From contig JAJTWR010000296.1 in NCBI GenBank assembly GCA_021613335.1, forward strand, positions 512,501 through 576,500: a stretch of 64,000 nt of DNA, written 5' to 3'. The stretch comes from Whitmania pigra. Its lineage: Eukaryota > Annelida > Clitellata > Hirudinida > Haemopidae. The stretch's first letter is position 1. The number at the start of each line of letters is the position of its first letter. Shown in pieces: positions 26,174-39,277 of the stretch. The position numbers were made by a program, and so were the translations under genes. A model generated the notes under the pieces. It did no database searches, was not told the DNA's origin, and was given only the letters and a program-made list of their open reading frames with translations.

Positions 26174-28407
26174 GTCACACTACAGCTCCGAGTATGTCAG
26201 AGTCTCTCGCCAAGGACAAGACCCCCAAGAGGCAGGATAAGGTTCGCTCGAGGAAACGACAAGAAAGGCTGGTCAGGACTGGACGAGGAACTTAAGCAAG
26301 GACTTAAGAAAAGACTGAAGAATGGATCAGTGAAATCCTTTAGTGACTTCATCTACAACAAGTACATCGAGAGATTTGGGGTGGCGCCTGTCAAACGACC
26401 CCAGGAAATGAAGGATTCCAAGCGACAGCGCGAAATCGGACGCCTCAAAGACGAAAAAAAAGCGCTTTGCCGCCGGTGGAAAGTGGCCGAGGAAGACGAG
26501 AGAGAAGAACTGTCCGTCCTATGGGAGGACGTGAAGAGACGAGTGAGGGACTTGCGCCGCGCTGAAAGAGGGAGACAGAGGAAGTACGAGAGGAGGAGAG
26601 CTGTGAGAAGCTTCTTTAGCAATCCGTACAGATACGGAAGATTGCTACTAGACTCTTCAAAATAGGGAGAACTTTCTGTAGAGCAAGACAAGTTGAAGGA
26701 ACACTTACTCAAAACGTACAGTGACGCCCTCCGCCATGAGTCTCTACAGGAAAGGGCCGACATCCCAGCGGTGCCTCTGCTGACCAGTCCCTTTTGCTTG
26801 GCGGCTCCTTCGTTCGAGGAGGTGAGAGGAGTTGTGAGGAAAGCGAGAAACCGATCAGCGCCAGGGCCCAACGGAGTTCCTTATCTCCTGTACAAAAGAT
26901 GTCCCAAGACACTATATCTGCTGCATTCCCTCATTCAGAGAGCGTGGTCACGGTCGATGATGAGTGGAAAAAGGCAGAGAGCGTCTACATTCCAAAGGAG
27001 AAAGACTCCAATGGTCTGAGTCAATTCAGACCAATATCGCTGTTGAACGTAGAGGGGAAAATATTTTTCTCTATCATGGCATCGAGGTTCACGGAGTTCG
27101 TGATGTCTAATCAGTACGTGGACATTTCAGTCCAAAAGGGAGGCATTCCAGGTGTACCCGGTTGTATCGAGCATACCTCGATGATCTGGGAAGCTATCCA
27201 GAGAGCCAAGAGGAACCGGCTGAGTTTGTACGTCGTGTGGTTGGACCTAGCGAATGCATACGGGTCGGTACCACACCAGCTCCTACGGAAAACATTGGAA
27301 GCCCATCATGTGCCTCAGTCCGTTATTCACATCCTTCAGGAATACTTTAACGGATTCATGATGCGGTTTTCCACCAAGATGTACACTACAAGATGGGTGC
27401 CTCTAGAGGTTGGTATAGCAAGGAGGTGCACAATTTCGCCTTCCTTATTCGTACTGGCGATGCAGATCCTACTGAAGGCAGCCGGGTCTCGTACTCCGGA
27501 GGCGCACATTGGTAAGGGTGTGTACATGCCTCCAATAAAGGCATTCATGGACGACACCACCCTGATCATGAACAGGAAGAAAGTTGTCCAAAATACCCTG
27601 GACAAGTTGAACAACCTTCTAGAGTGGTGTCGAATGGCTTTCAAACCTGCGAAATCCAGAAGTCTCGCCCTAGTCAGGAGAAAAATTTGCAAGGACGTGT
27701 TCTTCGATGTGGCGGAGCAGCGAATCCCTACAATATCCGAAGAACCGGTGAAACGCTTTGGAAGGGTTTTCGACAAGTCTCTCACCGACAAGAGCATGCA
27801 GGACGCCATTCTCCAACAAACAAGGATGATAGAAAGTTTTGGAAAGCTGAGTTACGAGGAAAGATTAAATAGATGTAAATTAACGACTCTGGAAAAGAAA
27901 CGAAATAGAGGGGACCTCATCGAGGCATTCAAAATTTTATCGGGAAGGGAAGGCCTTTTGCCTGAACAGTTTTTCGAAGCCACAAAAAGTGTTTCTACTA
28001 GAGGGCACGATTGTAAATTATATAGGAAGGTTTCGGGAAACTTGAAAAACAATTATTTCAGTTCAAGGGTGGTTTCCTTATGGAATAAACTAGACAAGGA
28101 AACCATCCACGCTGACACAGTAGATAAATTCAAAATTTACTTAAGTAAATTCGGTTATTAGAATTAAAAAGAGTGGTTATTACACAGATCCAGGTTGTAG
28201 CGTAACTGCAAACTACAACTAACATAGATTTATGATACAAATTTTATTTAATAAACAAGAAGTCAAATCAAACAAGAAAACACAGATATCAAGTCAAAAC
28301 GAAAAAGATAAAGAATCAAGTCAACAAAGGCCAAAGCACAAGGCCTGAGAAGAGATCACAGAAATCAAGCGAAGAGGAAGACCACTGAGGGCGAACGGAT
28401 GAGTGTC

Positions 28408-28443
28408 TTTTTTTTAATTTTTTTATTTGATTATAGTCCGTTG
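28408..28443 (-). mobile_element. Truncated SINE tail between 12-bp repeats
   Basis: On the minus strand it reads CAACGGACTATAATCAAATA plus an A-rich tail. It is bounded by CGGATGAGTGTC at 28396-28407 and 28444-28455. Only the 3' end of the element is present. Confidence 0.75.
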
Positions 28444-28455
28444 CGGATGAGTGTC

Positions 28456-28586
28456 AAAAAAGTAATGTTTTATTAACGTCCGTTGCATATCTAGATGATT
28501 AGGACGGTGCACCCGCAGCGGGGTTTGAACCCCGTGCTGCCATAGTGAGAGGAGCAGCCTTAACCGTTAGGCCATGCGGGCTCACA
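28456..28586 (-). mobile_element. tRNA-derived SINE with Pol III boxes
   Basis: Minus strand has a tRNA-like head with A box TGGCCTAACGG (28564-28574) and B box GGTTCAAACCC (28521-28531), an acceptor-like stem (GCCCGCA with TGCGGGT) and T-arm CGGGG/CCCCG. The anticodon arm has a 13-base loop, so it is not a functional tRNA. A body with CCTAATCATCTAG and ATGCAACGGAC follows. It is bounded by the 12-bp repeat CGGATGAGTGTC (28444-28455 and 28587-28598). Confidence 0.85.
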
Positions 28587-29250
28587 CGGATGAGTGTCTT
28601 CTCCTGGCTCCTTAAATAGACTTTCGCCAGGCTTTGAAACAAAGGAGTCCACTGCTATTCGCTGAGTCACTGTTGCTGTCCTGCACGTTTGTGGCCTGGC
28701 GCAGTTGTGGGCCAAAGTTCTGTGTCCGACGTTCCTAGTGTTGTGCGCCTGGAGCTTGTGTGTGATGATGCAAGTAGGGCGAAGTTCAGTGTCCAACAAG
28801 GTCTTCTTAACCACTATAAATAATTGTTATGTTATGTTATGTTATCTTAAACCACCAAGGAACTGCAGGCGATTGAGACGGCACCGCTGCAAGGGCGGTT
28901 CAAAGTGTGGTTGCTCCAGTTCGTGCTCCTTCCAAGACTTCTCTGACCGTTAATCATCTATGAGATTGGCTTGTCAGTGGTCGAGAAACTGGAGAGGAAA
29001 GTTAACCGATACACCAGAAAATGGCTAGGCCTACCTCCAGCGCTGTCATCGGTAGCCCTCTACCTCTACCTCTTTAGCTACAAAGAAATTATAAGGCCCA
29101 GTTTGCATATATTAAGGCGGTGGGAAAAAGCCACTGAGAGCTTTCATGACCGCTGTAGGCAAACTGGGGTGGAGGAGATCGACATAACAAGGCCAATGAG
29201 AACCCCGAATAGTCGAAGTTTGCAGGCGACAAACAGACAGCATGCGACAT

Positions 29251-29702
29251 GAAGGAGCCATTGAGAGCTTTCGCAGTCGCTCCAGTCCAAGGCCAGCGAG
29301 TGCCTTTCAAAGCCGGCGGTAAGAGTTGGGTCCAGCAAGACCAAACCGACAAGGACATCCGGCTGATCACCGCATGCGGCCCACCCCCCGAAAACGTAAG
29401 GAGACTCAAAGGGCCGAAAGGTTTGAAGACCGCGAAAACTTCTCTGAGGATAACTGTCGGAGCTCCAAGGCGGAGTATTTAGTAACCTTCAAGAACGTGA
29501 AATCTTGAGAGCTGAAAAGTGGGTTCGACAGTATTAACATGAGCCAAGCTTCATATTGCCTTGGCATCAAGGATGGCATATTAAAGAAATGGGTCTTCAG
29601 ATTTTGAGGAGCTTCAAGGATGGATGAGCGAGATCCTTTTATAAAGCAGAAAAGCACTTGAGAAACCTATATTGCGTGAGATAGACAAAGGCGATCAGAT
29701 AT
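29251..29702. other. Decayed sequence before the second cathepsin unit
   Basis: Probably the remaining 3' part of the host LINE, given its higher GC and several short open frames, but no domain is recognisable. It ends exactly where the duplicated cathepsin unit begins. Confidence 0.35.
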
Positions 29703-30094
29703 GTGGCAGTAGTAATTGAGGTATCGGAGATAAGGAAGAAGTGATGTCATGAGTACGATTACGATGACAATGCAATAGCGGATGGACAATCATCATAGTT
29801 GCATCAGTCAGTCAAAGCTATTGATAGTGGGATTGAGTTGGATGAATCTACTAATATTACTTTGGGCGAGTGCGAGAGAATGCATCAAAGACGCAGGAAC
29901 GGAGTTGCAATAGTAGCACGCTTGAGAACAAAAGTCGTATCGACGGAACGGTTGATACACTCTTTTAGATCATTATATTGGAAATGAATCAATAACAATG
30001 AGACTAATATCCAAAAATATGCTTTTATTAAAACACAGTTTTGACAGAATTTATAAAAGCATATCGAATGGGTAAATTTACTAGTAAATTGAAA

Positions 30095-31884
<1,790 letters not shown>

Positions 31885-31930
31885 ATCAAACTTTACTAAA
31901 ACAATCGTTATAAAGACCTTTGAGGTGTTC

Positions 31931-31939
31931 CTATTTATA
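31931..31939 (-). promoter_or_regulatory. TATA box of cathepsin L copy 2
   Basis: TATAAATAG on the minus strand, 47 bp before the ATG, identical in sequence and spacing to copy 1. The upstream similarity continues about 125 bp beyond it and then stops at 32066, so distal regulatory sequence is not shared. Confidence 0.65.
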
Positions 31940-32066
31940 CTCTAATAAATTGGCAAAAAATTGGCATGTGATGAGACAAATCAAATGACTAAACAATTTG
32001 CATATGCAGTGACACACCTATTTGCCATGCGACACAGCTATTAAATATGCAAATTGTTAATTCATA

Positions 32067-32385
32067 TTGCCAGACTAATTAATGAATGCGGTGTTAGCAT
32101 AATTTATATCATATTTCCACAAATTAAACAAAATCAAAATGAAAAATGGCTTAGAATCGTTGGTGCAATATTAAGTTGGATGAACCAAATATAACGCGAG
32201 GGCTGAGGATGTTGAATTAAAAAACTATAGACTTCTTTTACTCTTTGGAGTCAGTGCTTACTCAATGCAAGTGCAAAATGATGGAAAATGATAAAGTTAG
32301 GATGAAAAATGGTGATGAAATGGTGAACTTGTGGTGGAAAAATAGTTATAAAATGGTGAGTTTTGTCACCATTTTCCGCCAATTG
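32067..32385. other. Unassigned spacer
   Basis: No gene recognised. A local run of GATGGAAAATG/GATGAAAAATG/GGTGATGAAATGG motifs near 32280-32330 is weakly repetitive. Confidence 0.35.
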
Positions 32386-32640
32386 TTCTGTTCTGCAGCA
32401 AGTTTGAGCTATTGCTAAGTTTCAATTAAACGTGATATGTAAAATCAGGTTTAGCGAAATATTTAGAAAAAAAACCCAGTAAAAATAAGGTAATAAAATA
32501 GAGTTTCACATTTTTCTTAACAGCTGTTGACTTTGAAAGAGATACACACAAGTCATTTGACCTCCTACTGATGCAAATACATTCAATGCCTACAATTCTT
32601 GACTCAATTCACTTCACAAATTCTACCAGGCTTTTACGCG
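32386..32640 (+). pseudogene. Decayed COG5 fragment retaining an intron
   Basis: Corresponds to COG5 19219-19455: the end of exon 14 (TTCTGCAGCAAGTTTGAGC), the whole of intron 14, and most of exon 15 (CACACAAGTCATTTGACCTC, ACATTCAATGCC, CAATTCACTTCACAAATTCT). Intron similarity persists, and substitutions and small indels break the frame. It is therefore a DNA-level duplicate, not a processed copy. No other COG5 exon was seen beside it. Confidence 0.85.
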
Positions 32641-34053
32641 GTCTAAATATGACATTTTGTTGATTTTGAAAGCATTGGAAAAAGTGTGTACCATCAGAAT
32701 TTGCATATCCATTCCAAATTTGCTTCTGATTAATCCGATGTTTTAAAAATCATTCAACATTTAGGGGGCGCTTGTAACTTTTGTATACACGCTAGATCAA
32801 AAAAATGGAGTTAATGGAGATACGGTCTCGTCAATATTCTCCGCAACTTTGTGCTTTTAAACATTTAACATATTTTGTTTGTGTTGAACGGGATCAAAGA
32901 TGAACAGTGCATGAAAAGATTTCTAAATGCAAGGTAAATCCGGTAGCTACAAATTTTTTTAAACATCGTACTTCTCCAATTAAAGATAAATGAATTGATG
33001 CCTCTTACGATACTATAGCAAATGAACATTTATTATTATTAGTAAATATTTTGATTTTTTAATTGTTTGGTGAACTATTTCTTCCATATTTTATACGCTT
33101 GCACATCAATCACATGGCTAGATGAGTTGGACTTTGGAAAGGCAGTACAACTTAAAAAAAGACAGGAGCGACATTATCAGGCTAACTTTCGTTTTATTAT
33201 GATAACGTTGAAATAACCAATCAATGCACAAGAGAACAAAGATAAGTTTTATTTCAATTGCCACCGATCGAGAATCTATTTAGTCTAGAAATTGTTGACC
33301 AGCTACATGCAAATTTCAGCATATTACTCTGCATAGATTTTGTTTGTTGAACCTTGTCTCCTGATAAGAACATCAATTCAGAGCCGCAATCAAGTCATAG
33401 CTATTTTTTAATAAATATTTAATAAAAAAAGAGCAATTTGTAAATTACGAATTTGTGATATACTTAACAGACAATTGCTAGAGAAGACAGAGGCAGTTGA
33501 TTATGAGGGTTATAATAAGAAAGCTTTTCGTACAATTTTATGACGGATTGATTCCCTTCAATGTTTTAGGAAATTTTCCTTTCATTATTCACGACTGCAG
33601 CGTGGGACTCACATAACTGACGATTAGTTAAATATGTGTGGCGGTGATTGTCATCAAAATGGCTGGCAAAAAAATCAGCTATGATTTTTGATGCTATTTT
33701 TACAAACTAGTATAAACGACAATTTCCTAAGTAAAGAAAAGCTTTTGTATAGCAGTTTCCATCGTGCTTTATTCTTTATTCAACAGTAATTTTTATTGGA
33801 AATTTGGCTTGTTAAAGTTCGAAATTACATCTTATTTTTGTCTAATACAGAGGATATCGTTTTTGTTCAAAAAATAGTTGAGAGAGCATTAATAAGTCAG
33901 TTTTAATGATCAAAATAATTACTAATAAATAACGCTATACTAACAAATATCATTTAGCAGTTCATCTCAAAAAATTAAACCACCATTTAGTTTTCTTTAT
34001 ATATCCATATTGAACGTTACATTTCTGTGAGTTGTTTGATCAAAAAACATGTC
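32641..34053. other. Downstream flank of SULT unit A
   Basis: No coding sequence. At 33537-33620 lies a copy of a block found downstream of every SULT unit (GACGGATTGATTCCC, then TTCCTTTCATTATTCACGAC). Matching blocks are near 38767, 49751, 53091 and 58536. Confidence 0.6.
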
Positions 34054-34923
34054 TCATTTAATGAAAATATCTCTCAAAACCAGATTTGAATTGAGGAGTT
34101 TCTCAACTTTTTGCAACTTGGATTCATCCATTCAAGTAGTTTATCCAATCTCCAACAATACCTATTTATCAAAAGTATTTAATAAAATTTGTTAATTTTG
34201 AACAAACTACATTCTTAACCTTTTCTGAAGAATGAGACTTCCGTTTTGTAGTTAATCCGTTTGTTTTCCACCATTTGTAATTTGTTGATGGATCGGCTTT
34301 CATCTTGTCGAACTTTGTCGCTTCTACAATCTTATCAAGCTGTTCATCTGTTACTGGTTTGCCAATGAATATTTATATTTCCTTGATTACTTTGTGAGGT
34401 TCCTCAAATAAAAATGGGTTTTCTCAAAAGCTTGGACTTAAAAAATCAATAATGCACCAATGTCAACCTGGTGGATGCTCTCATAAGTAAGGAAATATAA
34501 ATTTTTGTTTCTTTTCTCCCAATACGAAAGGACATGCTTATCCCATGGACCATAACCAACTAATTTAATAATTGAAAAAACAATGAATAAATTGAAACGA
34601 TAACTATGTTTTTAACTTTAAACATGGAACACACCTTTTCCAGAGATAAAAGGGTCGAAATACGTATCGAAAGTTCCCTTATAGATGAAGTATTTGAGCA
34701 TCTTGACAAAATGGTAATATGAAACAACAACATCTCTGGGATCCCGGGCAACATATATTATCTATAAAGATTCAGCTATGTATTATAAGCCAAAATTCAT
34801 ATCATGTGTTTATACACAGGATAGGCTATATATATTATCTTCAAAGACTGATAAACTTTTTTTTAAACATATTTAACGAGCAATTTAATCTGGCATGGTC
34901 TTGATTTCTGTACCATTTTACTC

Positions 34924-35120
34924 GCGTTTGTATTTTGTATTTGTATTTAGCCGATTTTTTGAGTGCCTTATGTATCCGAACTGGATGTGAAGGCACTTCT
35001 TAATCGATCCACCATTTATATAGCACCCCTACCCGAGGGCGCTCCCTGGCGGTGCGAATTGGGTTGCTAACATGACACGTAACGACTGTTGCTTTCACCG
35101 TCGTATAAAAGGCACGCACG
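34924..35120 (-). repeat. SINE-like interspersed repeat, copy 3 (SULT-A intron 2)
   Basis: Reverse complement of the family at 3333 and 15735: AATGGTGGATCGATTAAGAA, CTTCACATCC, ACATAAGGCACTCAAAAAAT and GGCTAAATACAAATACAAAA are all present on the minus strand. Confidence 0.7.
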
Positions 35121-35135
35121 TTTAAGGCTTGGTTC

Positions 35136-35188
35136 GTCCGAATCATCTCTGTTATGCAAAGGACTATAATCAAATAAACAAACAAACA
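35136..35188 (+). mobile_element. 5'-truncated SINE with 12-bp target-site duplication
   Basis: A 53-bp insert (GAATCATCTCTGTTATGCAA, GGACTATAATCAAATAAAC, ending in AAAC units) sits between perfect copies of AAGGCTTGGTTC at 35124-35135 and 35189-35200. Its end matches the SINE 3' ends at 28408, 28456, 43944 and 49243. Confidence 0.85.
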
Positions 35189-35225
35189 AAGGCTTGGTTC
35201 ACCAAACATATATAGTGAATACTAA

Positions 35226-36080
35226 ACCAGACTGAAAATGGTAATAATGCTAATATTATATATTATTATTAAGCAATAATTATTATTGTTAAGCAATAAT
35301 AAATAAATTAAATTAATAATTAATTTAATTAAATAAATAATAACATTTATAACTAATAATTAATTTAATAGATCAATTAATTTCGGGGTATTTCGCCATA
35401 CCTTGTAACCACTAAGCGCTCATTTTACGGAAGTTGTTTGAGCAGGTGGGACCTTTCTCGTCGGAAGATGGGAGCGCGTGTACGGTACCTTGTTGAGTAA
35501 TACGACTGTAACTTCGGTCGCATAAATGTTACGTATCGTCTGGTTGTAATGGCCAGCACACTAACCGCCCCGGATGCGGTCCCATGACATGAGACGCTGG
35601 AACTGGTCACAATTTTCCCAGGGAGGGTGAAACTCCCTCCTGTAAGACTCCCCCCTGAACAGTCTGGGTGTGCATCGGAACTTGCAAAGATTTTAACTAG
35701 ACCACTGGTCCTGGAAGGGTGAAATCCCCTTCTGTAAGAGGTACGTCAGGAGTGGGGCGATGAACAATAGTCTCGAGGGATATAATCCGCAAGATGACGC
35801 CTGTGTTGGGGGCGGCCAGACGATTAATAGATCAATTAAATTAATTATTATAATTTAATTTATCTATTAATATTAATTATAATAATTATAATACATTAAT
35901 TTATCTATTAAATTAATATATAATTATAATACATTAATTTATCTATTAAATTAATTATTATAATTTATTTATTTATAATAAATATTATTAATTATTTAAT
36001 TAATATTTCATTAAATAATAATTATTATTATTAGTTAAATGTAAATATAAATAATAAATATTGATAATAATAATTATTAT
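35226..36080. repeat. AT-rich low-complexity sequence around an insertion
   Basis: Blocks of TTAATTAAATTAATTATTA type flank the GC-richer insert at 35381-35823. They are self-complementary and probably arose from an expanded intron microsatellite. Confidence 0.8.
35381..35823 (-). mobile_element. 443-bp retroposon with 16-bp target-site duplication
   Basis: Bounded by perfect 16-bp direct repeats TTAATAGATCAATTAA (35365-35380 and 35824-35839) and clearly richer in GC than its surroundings. The minus strand contains TGGTCTAGTTAAA, an A-box-like sequence, within the insert. Two related hairpin-forming blocks, GGGAGGGTGAAACTCCCTCC (about 35619) and GGAAGGGTGAAATCCCCTTC (about 35716), lie 97 bp apart. 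It has no coding capacity. Strand and tRNA origin are inference. Confidence 0.65.
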
Positions 36081-36720
36081 TATTACTATTACACATAAAA
36101 ATAATACAAGTAATTCTAACCTTAGCTCCATTTATGATTGAAGGGGGCAAGAGCTGGTAAGGAAGGTGAGTTTTTATAAGTCTTGGGGACTTCATCTTCG
36201 CAATTTCACTCACTCCAGGATAAACATACTCCAAAAATGGAAATCTGTCTTCGATATTGGTCAATTTCCATTCTTTTCCATTTTCCATGTGCAGGCTCTC
36301 GATTTGGCTCACGATTTCCTGGATCCAGGTTGTTCCTTTTTAAGTTGGCAATTAAATGATTAACCCCGCCAAATAATGTTTCGGTTATGATTAGTATTTT
36401 AGATTATGGTTAATTCATAAATTTAAAATTTAAGAATCGTTATTTGCAAAAGTTATAAAGAAATAAAGAAAAATTCGCACAATTGTACAACCAGATTTTG
36501 GAAAACTAGCAACGACGATATCATCTTTAAATTGGAACGTTTCAAGATCTCTAAAGATTTTCTTCGTCGGACAAAATATTTTGTAAAGCCATGCATCTTT
36601 ATAGAACACTATAGTTCCTTCTCCTTTGAAGTCAGATGTCTCGAATGTTTGAAGATCATACCGATCATCTTCATCTTCATTCTTTAATACTGACATAACG
36701 TCATCGTTATTATAAGCCAT

Positions 36721-39277
36721 AGTTCAATCTTTGTAAAATTAGAAATCTCTTTTCTTAAAGTTGTCTTTGACAATGATCAAAAAGATTTTAAAAAGGTAAT
36801 AAGGTTTGACTGAATATTTGTAGACCGAGAGCTTGCTGTGTTTATCTCTATAAATAGTTTCAGGAGGAGGGCATAGTACAAGTTGATTTTGTTTGTCATA
36901 TTTTACAACTTTTAAGAAGATATCAGTGATTTTCAGCCATAAAATTATAAAATGAATTCTCTCTGCAACAAAATTGTTATTATCTACGGTTGTAATTACT
37001 AATTTTTAATTCATTAGATAGAATTAAAGTATCAGTTAAAATAGAAACTAAATAAACTAATGAGTTTAAAAAATTAACATTGCAATAAATGATTATTAGA
37101 TTGCTGAATATTATTTCTATTCTATACAACTTTAAATGTACATATATTTGCTTTTCATTCTTAATCTTGATTACATTGATTTATTGGATTTTTGTTGCAA
37201 GACATTTAAGATAATTAAGTATGGCATTCATATTTCAGGGCAGTTACAACTTGCAGCTAATATTTTTTAAAGCATGTGCTTGAACAAATTATTTAATTAG
37301 TTATTCAGATAAATTAAAATAAACTCTTAGAAAACTTAAGTTTTGAATTTTGTCTTTCTATTTAAGATAGAAATTTTCAATTCACTAACTTTATACCCCC
37401 AGTTAAAATTTTATTTCCTCAATTCAATGATCAGCTATCGTACACTTTCCCAAAAAGCAGGCACCCGAACCTGCTTTCTAGGGAAATCGTTCGTTCAAAC
37501 AACATTCGAGTTGAGTTTATTTTCTGAGCAAACACAGGAGAGTTCGTAATTTTAAGCCACTCGATGAATAAAATACTAAGAGACTTAATTCAACGTGAAT
37601 TCTAAGCGTATAAAAGTGAAAACACATTTTTGTAAAGATTTTATCTTTTCCCCAGTGCTATCTTTCTGTTGTTATTATTATTAATGTTATTTTTTAAATG
37701 TTTTTTTCCCGTCCAAAAAAATCAAAAAATGTCCAAAACAAATACAAAAACGAACATCATCTGAATATTCAAGCCTCCCAAGACGACCTGGTATCACCAC
37801 GGAACTATGAAGTTAACATAACCTATGAATGACATTTAAATAACGTAATTGTTCCTTCCATATTCTATCGCTCTCAACGACCCACCCCTGCTCTTGCATT
37901 TTGGTTAGAAGCAAAAAAAAAGTCGTCTCCTCAAAATGTGTAAGGATTTGCCCCTTTGAAAAAGTTGAAATGACATCTGTGTTCTCTATCTTCCTTTTAA
38001 CTTTTTTTCTTAACTGAGGGCTTAACTCTTTAGAATATTTAACAGTTTTCAGTTTAAAAGCATTTCAAAAGTTATTTAAATGTTTTAACAAGATAATGAA
38101 TTAAAGTTTGTAATATTTTAAGAGTTTACAGAGTAAACAAAATCACTTATTTACGTTATAGAGAATATGAACAATGTTGGGACTAAAATATTTTCATTGG
38201 TTATTGAAAAAAATTCGTTAATGAGAACATTTTTAACGCAGAATGATATAGGGATTTGGGCAGGACCGTAAAGCAGAATCGTTGTAACGAATGTCTCGGA
38301 GATATTATGTATAGAGATACTACTGTAAACCCCCAGGACTGAGTGGAACTTCTGGATCAATTTAACAATTTCTCGGGCAAAACCTATTCGGTACAATGAT
38401 GCGTTTTATTTCTATTGTCATCCATCGACAATCTAACCACTCTAAAAATTAGTGACTAACTACAGGCAGGCTGCAGCTGATGAGTTGATGTTTTAGCTTA
38501 CTCTGCAGGGTATTATTATATTATGCTAATTACTTTAGTAATAATTATATAATATGTTATATTATCCTATCTGTCTGAAAGTTCTGAATTTTCTATATTT
38601 CATGATTTCTTCAGTGGTCTTTAAGTTTGTGACTTACTTAAATTTTAATAGACTGCTTTGCTGATTTTTGTTCAATTCATCCCCTATATAAAACGAAAGT
38701 TCAGGACTGCGATCATCTGCAGCTATTTAAAAACATGTATTCGCATCTGTTTTGCATTTAGGTAGAATGTTTTGACGGATGGATTCTCAATATAGTTTTG
38801 AAAACTTTTCCTTTCATTATTCACGATTACAACGTGGGACTCAATTATTTGATGGCGATGATCAATTTTTTGTTGAATACACAGTTTCTTGATACCCCAC
38901 CTTGGAGGTCTGACGGGGATGCTCAGAGGAGTTTCCTCGTCCTTGATCTTTTAAATTTAAATTTCATAATGTTGATTATAATTTGGCTTGTTAAAATTGA
39001 AATTTACATATTATTTTTATTTATTGCAGAGGATGAATTCTAAGCATATAAAGTGAAAACACATTTTTGTAAATATTTTATCTGTTCCCTAGTTCTATCT
39101 TTCTGTCGTTCTTATTATTTTTTAATATTTATTTTCCCGTCCAAATCAATCAAAAAATGTCCAAAACAAATAAAAATATCGTCTAGCAGTTCATCCAAAA
39201 ATATGAGCGCCATTTAGTTTTAAATCTTTTTTCATCTTTAACAAAAAATATTGGATGTTAAATTTTTTGAGAATTGA
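36721..39277. other. Spacer between SULT units A and B
   Basis: No gene recognised. It contains the unit A promoter side, with CTATTTATAG on the minus strand near 36848-36857 about 130 bp before the ATG, and the unit B downstream flank with the shared block at 38767-38850. Sequence around 37640-37740 resembles 39075-39170, another remnant of unit duplication. Confidence 0.45.

Larger units (their letters stand above)
27818..28856 (+). mobile_element. Nested 3' fragment of a second LINE (CR1/Jockey-like C-terminus)
   Basis: The frame continues from the host RT into an unrelated C-terminal module: SYEERLNRCKLTTLEKKR, RGDLIEAFKILSG, RGHDCKLYRKVSG and FFSSRVVSLWNKL, stopping at 28161. Such endings are typical of RT proteins in another LINE group. 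A 3' UTR follows, and the segment ends in GTTATGTTATGTTATGTTAT at about 28825-28846, a tandem tail common at LINE 3' ends. Host LINE sequence resumes just after. The exact left junction (27815-27835) is uncertain. Confidence 0.75.
26174..29250 (+). pseudogene. Degenerate non-LTR retrotransposon (host LINE), reverse transcriptase
   Basis: A basic linker region (26180-26660, many R/K/E) is followed by SAPGPNGVPYLLYKR (about 26855), FRPISLLNVEGKIFF (27025), VQKGGIPGVPGC (27130), RT motif A WLDLANAYGSVPH (27240), CTISPSLF (27430) and the catalytic box AFMDDTT (27545). The element is dead. There is an in-frame TAG at 26663, a frameshift near 26945 and Arg replacing Gly before CTIS, and the body is split at about 27818 by other elements. 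The same protein resumes at about 28860 with LQGRFKVWLLQFVLLPRLL, a stop, then VEKLERKVNRYTRKWLGLPP to about 29070. Beyond that the frame decays. Clade is uncertain; no endonuclease was seen. Confidence 0.85.
34054..36720 (-). pseudogene. Cytosolic sulfotransferase unit A, inactivated
   Basis: Six exon-like blocks: 36720-36492, 36335-36121, 34761-34635, 34559-34468, about 34402-34212, 34161-34054. The front half is intact, with PAPS motif FPKSG joined to TTW, KTHLPYQLLP (catalytic His) and YVARDPRDVVVSYYHF. Exon 5 has TAA in place of a Ser codon (GAAATATAAATATTC; unit C has TCA) at about 34371-34373, and a 1-bp deletion near the KTE segment. Exon 6 has a 4-bp insertion after WINYL. Intron 2 is 1.36 kb long, swollen by three insertions (34924-35120, 35136-35188, 35381-35823). 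All splice sites look usable. Confidence 0.9.

Noticed and set aside
26353..26871. 172-residue minus-strand frame
   Set aside because: Antisense shadow of the LINE basic linker region.
26794..28161. Intact reverse transcriptase gene
   Set aside because: Upstream stop and frameshift, substitution beside a core motif, and fusion to an unrelated LINE end.
28505..28586. Functional tRNA gene on the minus strand
   Set aside because: A and B boxes, acceptor and T stems fit, but the anticodon arm has a 13-base loop and the element is bounded by insertion repeats with a SINE body; a tRNA-derived SINE.
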